From Deltaproteobacteria bacterium (GTDB taxonomy: Bacteria; Myxococcota_A; UBA796; SXON01), in the NCBI GenBank assembly GCA_947484175.1, contig CANKOI010000005.1:1-64000 (forward strand): DNA of 64,000 nt, given 5' to 3'. A program made the position numbers and the translations under genes. How positions within the stretch are numbered: position 1 is the stretch's first letter; every line of letters starts with the position of its first letter. Below the pieces are notes generated by a model. It made no database searches. It saw only the letters and a list, made by a program, of their open reading frames with translations, and was not told the origin of the DNA. Below are positions 55,993-64,000 of the stretch, in pieces.

Positions 55993-57147
55993 TTATCTCG
56001 GCGCGCCCGCCGCCACGCAGCGCGCCACCTGCGCGGCCACGACCTCGTGGCCGCGGACCGAGAGGTGGCCGTCGAACGGCAGGTACGGGCGCTCGCCCGC
56101 GTCGGAGGCGGCGCGCAGCGCGGGCAGGAGGTCGCAGACCTCCGTGCCGGCGCTGCGCGCTGCATCGACCGCGAGCTTCTGCGCAGCGTCGAGGTCCGGC
56201 GTGGCGCCGTCGAGCCCCACGGAGCGGAACGTGCGCGTGGCTACGTCGGCGTCCATGACCAGCGCCGGTGGAACCACGGCCACGACGATGCGAGCGCGGA
56301 GCGCGTCGGCCGCGCCCTTCGCGTAGCGAAGGGCGGCCTCCGTGGAGGCGAGATCGCGCCCGGCGCTCGCCGATCCCTCGGTGGTGAACAGGCGCAGCTC
56401 GTCGCGGAAGCGACGGGCGGTGGGCCCCGTGCCGCTGCGCGCCCGGCGCGTTTCCGCCCACGACCAGTAGTGCGCGGCGATCACGCTGTGATCACGGATG
56501 AACTTCACCCAGGCCGGCGTGACCGGGCCGATCGCGCCGATCACCGGCAACGAGAACGGCGGGGCGCCCGGTTCACCCGGACCGAGAGGCACCTCGCTCA
56601 CCGGCTGGTTCACGACCTGCCGATTGTCGAAGTAGTCGTTGCCCGTGAAGAAGGTGATCAGCACCAGTTCCGCGGGAAAGTTGCGACCCAGCTGCACCGC
56701 GCGCAGCCCTTCCTTCCACGTGGAATAGCCGTCCACCCCAGCGTTGAGCACCTGCACGCCCTCCGAGGCGGCGAGCCGCGCCGAGTAGGTCTGCTCCTCC
56801 TCTACCTGCAATGCGATGGTGAACGAGTCTCCGAGCGAGAGCCAGGTGCGCACCCCCTTCGTCGGCTCCGCCCCCCGCGTGCCCCAAGAGGAAAAGCGCG
56901 GCTTCACCGAGTAGCCGAACGAGCGGATCGTGCCGCGGAACCCGGGGTTGGGGTAGTTCATGCCCCCGCCCATCACGTAGATGTCCTGCGGGTACGACAT
57001 CGGCGCCATGAACACCAGGTCGTTTCCACGCGCAAGGCCGTCTACGCGCCCCACCGATTCGGCGATCCCGAGCCCGACCACGAGCCCGCCCAAAACAAGC
57101 CCCACTCGTTTCAGCCACACCCGCTTCGCCGCGCCCGCGAACCTCAC
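55993..57147 (-). CDS. SGNH/GDSL-type hydrolase with N-terminal TM
   Basis: TWLSLGDSFTIALQVEEEQTY, NAGVDGYSTWKEGL, VLITFFTGNDYFDN, FDGHLSVRGHEVVA. Confidence 0.85.
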   Translation of the reverse strand: MRFAGAAKRVWLKRVGLVLGGLVVGLGIAESVGRVDGLARGNDLVFMAPMSYPQDIYVMGGGMNYPNPGFRGTIRSFGYSVKPRFSSWGTRGAEPTKGVRTWLSLGDSFTIALQVEEEQTYSARLAASEGVQVLNAGVDGYSTWKEGLRAVQLGRNFPAELVLITFFTGNDYFDNRQVVNQPVSEVPLGPGEPGAPPFSLPVIGAIGPVTPAWVKFIRDHSVIAAHYWSWAETRRARSGTGPTARRFRDELRLFTTEGSASAGRDLASTEAALRYAKGAADALRARIVVAVVPPALVMDADVATRTFRSVGLDGATPDLDAAQKLAVDAARSAGTEVCDLLPALRAASDAGERPYLPFDGHLSVRGHEVVAAQVARCVAAGAPR

Positions 57148-58145
57148 CGTCCCTCCAGCAAAGGGGCGATCTTGGACCGCTGAGCGGCTGCGCTCCGGGC
57201 CAGAGAGAGCTGCCCCTGCGCGCGGAACAAGTTGTGGGCCGGGCGGCTCTCGAAGCGTGTGGCGTTCCAGCCAAAGTAGCGGTCCTCCACCACGTCACGA
57301 CAGAACCGGGCCGCCAACTCCAAGGCGATCCGCTCCACGGCAAACGTGAGGGAGTGGATTTCGGCGGGGCTGAGCGACCGCTCCCGGCGGTAACCACCCA
57401 CAGCAGCCGCGAAAATCTCCAGGTCGAGACGCGTGTCCAGACCATCTTCGCCCACCGGGTTGCACCAGGACCGCCACGCGTCGCCAAGCTCCACATCGAG
57501 GGAGAGGCGCGAGAGCGTGTCGAGATCGAGCAGGCACAGACCCCGCCCGGCCTCGTCGAAGCGCAGGTTGCTGATCTTCAGATCTCCGTGGGCGTGTCGG
57601 GTAGGGTGCTCGAGCGAGCCGGGCCAGGCGCGCCAGCCGGCGAGGATGCCCTCCGCCACCGGAAGCGCAGGGCCGCCCTGGACCACCCTCTCCAACGACT
57701 GCATGTGGGCCACCGTGTCGTGCGCTCCGGGGCGAACGTGGCGGTACTCCCATTCCAACGAGTCGACCGCGGCGTGGAACCGCGCCACCAGCGCGCCCGC
57801 CTCGAACGCCCGCGACGCGCTGTCGATCTTGTGAACGGTCACGCCCGGCACGAACTCCATCACCCGCCAGGCCGCGCCGTCGTCGGCCACCGCACACAGG
57901 GCCCCGCTGTCCGTGCGCACCAGCCTGGGCGTACACAGCGCCCGCCCCGCGAGGTGCGCCGTCACGGCCTCGATGTCTTCGTGCACCTCGGGTTTGAACA
58001 ACACGTTCACGCGCTGCACGACGAACCGTGGCGGCGACCCCACCAGCCACGTGTGGTTGATTAGACCTGCGTCGGCGCAGTCGTCGAGGCGGGCCTCCGC
58101 CAGCGCGCGCCACGCCGCGGGCCGCGGCGCTGGAGCGGCAGACAC
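57144..58145 (-). CDS. Aminoglycoside/choline phosphotransferase (APH)-family kinase-like protein
   Basis: INHTWLV...RFVVQRVN, RHAHGDLKISNLRFDEAGRGLCLLDLDTLSR; GTGA overlap with downstream SGNH gene. Confidence 0.85.
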   Translation of the reverse strand: MSAAPAPRPAAWRALAEARLDDCADAGLINHTWLVGSPPRFVVQRVNVLFKPEVHEDIEAVTAHLAGRALCTPRLVRTDSGALCAVADDGAAWRVMEFVPGVTVHKIDSASRAFEAGALVARFHAAVDSLEWEYRHVRPGAHDTVAHMQSLERVVQGGPALPVAEGILAGWRAWPGSLEHPTRHAHGDLKISNLRFDEAGRGLCLLDLDTLSRLSLDVELGDAWRSWCNPVGEDGLDTRLDLEIFAAAVGGYRRERSLSPAEIHSLTFAVERIALELAARFCRDVVEDRYFGWNATRFESRPAHNLFRAQGQLSLARSAAAQRSKIAPLLEGR

Positions 58146-58148
58146 GAG

Positions 58149-58391
58149 CTACTCTTCGGCTTCGTTGTTGCCGCGGGACATGCCCACGGCCAAGAGTACG
58201 ACGGCGAGCACGCCGCTGAGGCAGCAACAGCCGTTGCTGCCGTAGCTGAGCGCAGTGAACAAGGTGGGGCCCAAGTCAGCGTCCACCCCGTTGAAAGCAT
58301 CGGCCAGCTGGGCGGCAGCCACGTAAAAACCCAACGACACGACCATGAAGATGAGCGTGAGACAGGCAAAACAACCAGCGGCGATCTTCAC
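58149..58391 (-). CDS. Small two-TM membrane protein
   Basis: GTG start; MKIAAGCFACLTLIFMVVSLGFYVAAAQLADA...GSNGCCCLSGVLAVVLLAVGMSRGNNEAEE. Confidence 0.5.
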   Translation of the reverse strand: MKIAAGCFACLTLIFMVVSLGFYVAAAQLADAFNGVDADLGPTLFTALSYGSNGCCCLSGVLAVVLLAVGMSRGNNEAEE

Positions 58392-58562
58392 GGGGACTCC
58401 GACTTCGCGGGGATAGGTATTGCAGACCGGGCGGGATGCAAGGTCCCGGCGGCGAAAATGCCGATCCTCGCGGCGATCCCGCGCGTGACCGGACTTGACG
58501 ACGGAAGACCTGCACGGACGAGCGTGCGCGAGATAAGCAGCCCGAACGGTCTTAGGAGCCCC

Positions 58563-59087
58563 ATGACCCGCACCGTGCCCTGCCTCATCCTCCCCGCCCT
58601 CCTCCTCGCGCTCGTCGGCTGTCCCAAGGCCCCCCCTCCCGAACCCCCGCCGCCGCCCGAAGTCGTCGTCGAGGCCCCCCCCGTCAAGCGCGAGGTGCCC
58701 GCGCCGGTCCAAGAGCTGGTGAAGAACTTCAGTCGCGTCTTCTTCGAATTCGACAGCGCCGAGCTCAATGCCGACGGGCGAGATGCCCTCGACGCGAACG
58801 CCGCCATCCTCGCGGAATACCTCGACATCTGGGTAGAGGTGCAGGGCCACGCCGACGAACGCGGCACCACCGAGTACAACCTCGCGCTCGGCCAGAAGCG
58901 AGCCGACGCCGTGGTGCGGTACCTGCTAGGCCGCAACGTATCGACGGCCCGAGTGAAGTCGGTCTCCTACGGCGAGGAACGCCCTGCCGACGGCCGCACC
59001 GTCGAGACGGCCTACTCGTCGAATCGCCGAGCAGAGTTCGTCGTGAGCTGGAGCGGTGAGGCTCCCGTGCGCGGCACCTTGAACTAA
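58563..59087 (+). CDS. pal: Peptidoglycan-associated lipoprotein (Pal/OmpA)
   Basis: MTRTVPCLILPALLLALVG|CPK; VFFEFDSAELNADGRDALDANAAIL...VEVQGHADERGTTEYNLALGQKRADAVVRYL. Confidence 0.93.
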   Translation: MTRTVPCLILPALLLALVGCPKAPPPEPPPPPEVVVEAPPVKREVPAPVQELVKNFSRVFFEFDSAELNADGRDALDANAAILAEYLDIWVEVQGHADERGTTEYNLALGQKRADAVVRYLLGRNVSTARVKSVSYGEERPADGRTVETAYSSNRRAEFVVSWSGEAPVRGTLN

Positions 59088-59098
59088 CGGAGCTCTGC

Positions 59099-59953
59099 AT
59101 GTCCTTCGCCACCATCGGCATCGTGGGTGCCGGAACGATGGGCCACGGCATCGGCCATGTTTGCGCGCTCGCCGGGCAAACGGTGGTCCTCTACGATCTC
59201 GACGATGCCCGGGTCGCCGCCGGTCTGAAGAAGGTGGAGGTCAACCTCCGCAAGGGCGTGGAAAAGGGGAAGGTGACAGCGGAGGAGAGTGCCGCGGCAC
59301 TCGCCCGGATGAGCGGCACCAGCCGTCTTCAGAATCTGGCCGACTGCGACGTGGTCGTGGAGGCCGTCCCCGAAAATCTCTCCCTGAAGCAGGAGCTGTT
59401 TCGCTCCCTTGACGGCATCCTCGCCCCCGGCGCCGTGCTCGCCACCAACACCTCGTCGCTGAGCGTGGCCGCGATCGCTTCGGTAGTGGCCGACCCATCG
59501 CGGGTAATCGGCACGCACTTCTTCAACCCCGTTCACATCATGGCCCTCTTGGAGGTCGTCGTGCACGTAGGTACCCGCGCCGACGTTCTGGAGCGCACGC
59601 TCGCGTGGGGCGTGGCCATCGGGAAGGAGTGCATCACCGTCCGCGACTTCCCCGGCTTCGCCACCTCGCGCCTCGGGGTGTGCCTCGGCATGGAGGCGAT
59701 CCGCATGGTGGAAGAGGGCGTCGCCAGCGCCGAGGACATCGACAAGGCCATGGTGCTCGGGTATCGCCACCCCATCGGGCCGCTGCGCCTGACCGACATG
59801 GTCGGCCTCGATGTGCGGCTCGCCATCGGAGAGTACCTTGCCGGCGAGCTCGGCAACGCCGCCTTCCAGCCCCCCCAGTTGATGCGGCGCATGGTCGCCG
59901 AGGGCAAACTCGGCGCGAAGTCGGGCGAAGGCTTCTACGCGTGGCCGAAGTAG
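59099..59953 (+). CDS. hbd: 3-hydroxybutyryl-CoA dehydrogenase
   Basis: IGIVGAGTMGHGIGHVCALAGQTVVLYDLD, VIGTHFFNPVHIMALLEVV, DFPGFATSRLGVCLGMEAIRMVEEGVAS. Confidence 0.95.
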   Translation: MSFATIGIVGAGTMGHGIGHVCALAGQTVVLYDLDDARVAAGLKKVEVNLRKGVEKGKVTAEESAAALARMSGTSRLQNLADCDVVVEAVPENLSLKQELFRSLDGILAPGAVLATNTSSLSVAAIASVVADPSRVIGTHFFNPVHIMALLEVVVHVGTRADVLERTLAWGVAIGKECITVRDFPGFATSRLGVCLGMEAIRMVEEGVASAEDIDKAMVLGYRHPIGPLRLTDMVGLDVRLAIGEYLAGELGNAAFQPPQLMRRMVAEGKLGAKSGEGFYAWPK

Positions 59954-59991
59954 GGCGTCGCCGCTCCGCCGATTGTTGATATGCGGCGGGC

Positions 59992-60183
59992 ATGCTCCTG
60001 AGCCTCCTCCTCTCCTGCACGCCGCTCGCCACGCCGCTTGTTCCGCCCGCCGCCGCCAGCAGCTGCGGTAGCATCAGCAACAACGACCTGCGCTACTACT
60101 GCGACAGCAACTGCGGCAGCATCAGCAACTCCGACCTCCGCTACCTCTGCGGCAGCGGACGGAAGTACCCGGGCAGTCACTGA
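59992..60183 (+). CDS. 63-aa predicted lipoprotein with two Cys-rich 16-aa repeats
   Basis: MLLSLLLS|CTP...; CGSISNNDLRYYCDSN (60064-60111) and CGSISNSDLRYLCGSG (60112-60159). Confidence 0.65.
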   Translation: MLLSLLLSCTPLATPLVPPAAASSCGSISNNDLRYYCDSNCGSISNSDLRYLCGSGRKYPGSH

Positions 60184-61850
60184 ACAGGGTCCACCTCGCG
60201 CCCGCGCTGGGCCTGTTGGCGTTGGCGGCCCTCCTCGTCGGCCCCGCCGTGGGTGAGCTGGGTGCGGCGGTACCGGGACACCCGCAGGGCGACACCTACG
60301 AACACCTGCATGGCTACGCTTGGGTCGCGCGACGCCTCGCGGCGGGCTCGCTGCCCTGGGACGCCGTGGACTTCGGGCTTCCCGAGGGGGGGGTGCTGTG
60401 GTTCCCCGATCTGCTCGGGGCGCTGCTCATGCTTCCCCTCACCCTCACGGTCGGGGCGCCGTTGGCGTACACCGCCGGCGTGGTGGTGCAGGTGTGGCTC
60501 GGCCTCCTCGGGGGGTACGCGCTGGGCGTGCGGTTTGGCGGCACCCGGTCGACAGGCGCGCTCTCGGCGGTCGTTTTTGGGGCGAGCCCCTTCGTTCTCG
60601 GGCTCCTGCACAGCGGGGTGTCGGAGTACCTGCACGTGGGCATGTTTCCGCTCCTTTGGCTCGCCGCCGAACGTGCGTTCGAGCGAGGCGGCCGCTGGAT
60701 CGTGGCGGCGGGCCTCGCCTGGGCGTGGCTGGGCTGGGCCAACGTGTACTACGCGCTCTTCGCGGCGTTCGTGCCCGTCGTGGCCTGGCTGGCGGGGCCG
60801 CCCGTGCCTTGGGGGCTGGCTCTCCGCCGCACTCTGGCCGCCGCGGCCCTCGCCGCCGTCCTCCTCACGCCGGTGGCGCTCACCATCGCGGCGAGCCTAG
60901 CCGCCCCCGGCGCCCTGCTCCGCGAAGACAGCGCGCCCGGGTGGTCGTGGGTGTTCCTGCCCGCGAACGACCTCGCCGGCTTCGTGCTCCCCGGCGACCA
61001 GCTGTTCCCCGACTTCCGCGACGGCGGCAACTTCGGCATCCGGCATGTGAGCTACCTCGGCGCCATCGCCGTGCTCTGCGCCGCGTCCGTGTGGCGCCGC
61101 TGGTGGAAGCCTCTGCTCTTCGTCGGCGTTCTCGCGCTCGGCCCCACGCTTCACTGGCGAGGCCAGCCGGTGCGGGTGGCCGGGCGCTTCGTGCCGCTCC
61201 CCGCCGCGCTCCTGTGGCTCCCGGGCTCGCCGTTCAACGCCGTCCACCATCCCTACCGGCTCACGGTGCTGCCGATGCTCGTGCTCGCCGCAGCCGCCGC
61301 AGACGCGCTCCGCCGTCGCCCTCGCCTCGCCCTCGGGGCCGGTGCCGCCGTGCTGATCGAGAGCTTCGTCGTCTCGCCGGGGGCCGGCCCCACGCCCCTG
61401 GCGCCGCTCTCAGGCGTGGCGGAATTTCCGGAGAAGGGCGGCGTGCTCGACCTCCCGCCTGACTTCCGCTCCGACAACCGCCGGTGGATGGGCCTGCAAG
61501 CGGTTCACGGCCGCCCCATCGCCTACACCATCAACGTTTTCCTGCCCGCCCCCTTCAGGGCGAATCGCGTGTACCAGGCCTCGATGGGCTGCCTCGCGCA
61601 AGCGGGCCGCCACACCATGGCCCGCGATGCGCGACCGCCCCTCGGGGCGTGGCTGCGACAGGACTCCGTCCAGAGCGTGCCCGAGGGCCTCGCGGAGATG
61701 CGCGACTGGGGCTTCCGCTACGTCGTCCTCCACCGCGATGTGCTCGCCGATAGCGAACTCGAGTGCCTCTCAGCGATGCTGGAGGAGGGCGGGGCAACGC
61801 CGGTACCGGGGCGGCCGGGTTTGTCGGTGTACGACGTGGGGGGCAGGTAG
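60180..61850 (+). CDS. Polytopic membrane protein (glycosyltransferase-C-like topology)
   Basis: Many TM segments; HPQGDTYEHLHGYAWVARRLAAGSLPW. Start uncertain: TTG 60216 or upstream CTG. Confidence 0.65.
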   Translation: MNRVHLAPALGLLALAALLVGPAVGELGAAVPGHPQGDTYEHLHGYAWVARRLAAGSLPWDAVDFGLPEGGVLWFPDLLGALLMLPLTLTVGAPLAYTAGVVVQVWLGLLGGYALGVRFGGTRSTGALSAVVFGASPFVLGLLHSGVSEYLHVGMFPLLWLAAERAFERGGRWIVAAGLAWAWLGWANVYYALFAAFVPVVAWLAGPPVPWGLALRRTLAAAALAAVLLTPVALTIAASLAAPGALLREDSAPGWSWVFLPANDLAGFVLPGDQLFPDFRDGGNFGIRHVSYLGAIAVLCAASVWRRWWKPLLFVGVLALGPTLHWRGQPVRVAGRFVPLPAALLWLPGSPFNAVHHPYRLTVLPMLVLAAAAADALRRRPRLALGAGAAVLIESFVVSPGAGPTPLAPLSGVAEFPEKGGVLDLPPDFRSDNRRWMGLQAVHGRPIAYTINVFLPAPFRANRVYQASMGCLAQAGRHTMARDARPPLGAWLRQDSVQSVPEGLAEMRDWGFRYVVLHRDVLADSELECLSAMLEEGGATPVPGRPGLSVYDVGGR

Positions 61851-61889
61851 GGGGCGTAGCGCGGTTACAGTGCGCCCCGAGAGGTTCCT

Positions 61890-62915
61890 ATGTTCCTTCT
61901 AGTATCGCTCTGCGCCCCCGCCGAGGCCGGCTTCGTGGAGGTCTGGACCTACGATCGCTTCGAGGTGGACGCCGATCTCGCCGGGGCCGACGGCTGGGAG
62001 GGCGGCTACGACGGCGACCCCTGGAGCGGTGCTCGCGACGGCGGGGATTCTTGGGCATACTCGACGGCCGACCACGCGCCCACCGGCGACTTCGGCGCTG
62101 GCGGGCCCCATGACAACTGGCTCGTGCACGAGGCCGCCGACGTGCAGCAGGGCGCGTACACCGTCACGGCTTACCCCACCGACAATGACGCCTTCGGGGT
62201 GGTGTTCGGCCACAATCGGAACGACTACTACATGCTGCTGGTGTGCGGCGAAGAGGGCAACGACACCAGCATCCAGAGCTGCCCGATTTCGGGGCTCGCC
62301 GTGCATGTCACCGCGCTCGTCTACGTGAGCGGCTCGCAAGTAGAAGTGCTCGACTCGGCCGACCGAGGGGCGTCGACCTACGAGGAAGCGGAGGTGGACA
62401 TCGTCATGGACAACGGGCAATTGACCGCCACCATCGGACGTGTCTCGCTGAGCAGTGAAGTGGACGAGGACTTCGTGCTCAACGGGGTCGGCTTCTACGC
62501 GTTCAACGAAGGCGTATACGACGAAGCAGGCGAGAGCGACGGCGACACCGTGTTCTTCCGCAATCCCGTGCTCGCCGCGTTGGATGAAGACGACGACGGC
62601 GTGGTGGACGACGAGGACAACTGCGAGGCCGACTCCAACCCCGATCAGGAAGACGCCGACGGCGACGGCCTCGGCACCGCCTGCGACGAAGAAGAAGCCC
62701 CCGTGGACACCGGCTCCGGCGATACCGGGACCGACGACACCGGCGGAGGCGGCGGCGGTGGTGGCAAGAAGGACAACGGAACCGTGAGCATCAACAAGAC
62801 CGGCTGCGGCTGCGACGCGGGAGGCGGCGCCGCTGGAGTTGGGGCGGTGGCGCTGACCGTGGCGGCGTTGAGGCGGCGGCGGGGAGTGGCTGCGCTTCAA
62901 GAACGGAGAGGCTGA
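61890..62915 (+). CDS. Secreted protein with TSP3-like repeat and MYXO-CTERM-like C-terminal tail
   Basis: DEDDDGVVDDEDNCEADSNPDQEDADGDGLGTACD; DTGSGDTGTDDTGGGG linker; TGCGCDAGGGAAGVGAVALTVAALRRRRG. Confidence 0.8.
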   Translation: MFLLVSLCAPAEAGFVEVWTYDRFEVDADLAGADGWEGGYDGDPWSGARDGGDSWAYSTADHAPTGDFGAGGPHDNWLVHEAADVQQGAYTVTAYPTDNDAFGVVFGHNRNDYYMLLVCGEEGNDTSIQSCPISGLAVHVTALVYVSGSQVEVLDSADRGASTYEEAEVDIVMDNGQLTATIGRVSLSSEVDEDFVLNGVGFYAFNEGVYDEAGESDGDTVFFRNPVLAALDEDDDGVVDDEDNCEADSNPDQEDADGDGLGTACDEEEAPVDTGSGDTGTDDTGGGGGGGGKKDNGTVSINKTGCGCDAGGGAAGVGAVALTVAALRRRRGVAALQERRG

Positions 62916-63124
62916 TGCCGCGACGGCGCAGGAAACAATCCTCCGAGACGCGGGCGGAATCACCAGTCCCGAGTAGTGGGGACGCCGTGGTGGACTGGAT
63001 GAAGGCGCACAACATTCCGCTTACCCGAAGCAATTACCTCAATCTTGCGTTTTGGGGGGACCCCCCGGATGAGCTGGACGGAGAGCAGAAGGCGGACCTG
63101 CCGCGGGGGCTCCTTCCGGATTAG
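62915..63124 (+). CDS. Small protein with conserved-looking IPLTRxNYLxLAxxGxPPxEL motif
   Basis: MPRRRRKQSS...VVDWMKAHNIPLTRSNYLNLAFWGDPPDELDGEQKADLPRGLLPD; TGATG overlap with preceding CDS. Confidence 0.6.
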   Translation: MPRRRRKQSSETRAESPVPSSGDAVVDWMKAHNIPLTRSNYLNLAFWGDPPDELDGEQKADLPRGLLPD

Positions 63125-63170
63125 TTCCCCACGCCGCCCCGAACGTCGGCTCTTGGAGCGATCCGCCGGT

Positions 63171-64000
63171 TCAGCTCGCGAATCGCCTCGACCGAAAGCG
63201 GTCCGCCACGGGCGAGGTGCCCTCCAGGACCAGCTCGGCGAGGGCGGCGCCGCAGAGCCAGGCGAAACCAAAGCCGTGCCCCGTGAAGCCCACCGCGGCG
63301 AGCGCGCCCGGCAGGCCCGGCACCGCTCCCACGATCGGCATGCCGTCGCGCGAAAAACCCATGGTGCCGGCCCAGCGGTGGGTAACGAGCACGCCGCGCA
63401 GCGCAGGGAAGCGCTCGAGAAACTCGCCCATGCGCGCCTGGATGCCGGCGTGGAGCACCTCGGCGGTGCCCTTCTCACCGTCGGGGTCGAGGTTGCGCCA
63501 GCCGCCGAGCACGATGCGCCCGTGTTCGTCCTGGCGCCAGTAGTCAAATCCGTGGTCGGCATAGACGGGGCAGGAAAACAGCGGCGGCACCGGGGCCGTG
63601 GCGAGCATCTGACCCCGCACCGGGTCGACCTTGTCGGCCAACCACGGCGCCAGCTCCCCCGCCCAGGCGTTGGTGCAGAGCAGCACGATCTGGGCACGCA
63701 CCTCGCCGTGCGCGGTTCGAACCACGACATCGCCGGGGGCGGGGGCGTCGAGGGAAACCACGGGCGAGTCTTCGTAGAGCGCCACCCCGGAATCCATGGC
63801 CGCTCGGGCCACCCCGCGCACGAACCGCGCAGGATCGAGCTCGCCGTCGTCGGCGATGTGCACGCCCACTCTGAAGCCAGCCTCGCGGTACACGGGCTCC
63901 AGCGCACTGCCCTGGCGGATCTCGCTGCAGAACCCGTCTTCGCAGAGGAGCGCGGCGGATTCCAGCAGCTCGGCCTCCTCGGCTTCGCTGCACGCGAGCT
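63171..64000 (-). CDS. FAD-dependent oxidoreductase (DAO family), N-terminus beyond window
   Basis: VLLCTNAWAGELAPWLADKVDPVRGQMLAT, HRWAGTMGFSRDGMPIVGAVPG, GFTGHGFGFAWLCGAALAEL; frame remains open to the window end. Confidence 0.88.
   Translation of the reverse strand, partial: LACSEAEEAELLESAALLCEDGFCSEIRQGSALEPVYREAGFRVGVHIADDGELDPARFVRGVARAAMDSGVALYEDSPVVSLDAPAPGDVVVRTAHGEVRAQIVLLCTNAWAGELAPWLADKVDPVRGQMLATAPVPPLFSCPVYADHGFDYWRQDEHGRIVLGGWRNLDPDGEKGTAEVLHAGIQARMGEFLERFPALRGVLVTHRWAGTMGFSRDGMPIVGAVPGLPGALAAVGFTGHGFGFAWLCGAALAELVLEGTSPVADRFRSRRFAS

Noticed and set aside
1-64000. CRISPR arrays, rRNA and tRNA genes
   Set aside because: No regularly spaced repeats of CRISPR type and no recognisable rRNA or tRNA cloverleaf sequence noticed by eye; a tRNAscan or Infernal run would be decisive.

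Overview
The window is high-GC bacterial DNA that looks like Myxococcota or a related deltaproteobacterial lineage. This is inferred from MYXO-CTERM-like tails, thrombospondin-3 repeat proteins and many secreted lipoproteins. Most of it is dense chromosomal coding sequence: AbgT transporter, MscS channel, M20 peptidase, SpeE-like protein, nadC, two TonB-type receptors, S8 protease, NUDIX, OmpA/TSP3 protein, alpha-2-macroglobulin plus PBP1C, DnaJ/TerB-like protein, QueD, CotH, SDR, Lnt, TyrS, GGDEF-EAL, PrfC, PDZ protein, PlsC, KASIII-like protein, dihaem cytochrome, SGNH hydrolase, APH-type kinase, Pal and Hbd. The accessory part is about 21.7-26.8 kb: a decayed zone (amber-interrupted lipoprotein, ISAs1 relic abutting a four-helix-bundle relic, broken repeat protein) followed by a minus-strand cluster of an ATPase with a PD-(D/E)XK-like C-terminus, a small VapX/DUF5397-like protein and a VapD-like protein. 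The most noteworthy observations are: (i) an OmpA/TSP3 ORF with an internal MYXO-CTERM-like sorting signal fused to a second export signal; (ii) many exported proteins with ultra-short signal peptides lacking K/R; (iii) the ATPase-VapX-VapD cluster with inverted repeats at its 5' end; (iv) two matched palindromes upstream of the OmpA/TSP3 gene; (v) a 47-nt element following the stop codons of two unrelated genes; (vi) a frameshift separating the leader of a CsgG-like protein from its body. All family calls are by eye from motifs; no searches were run.
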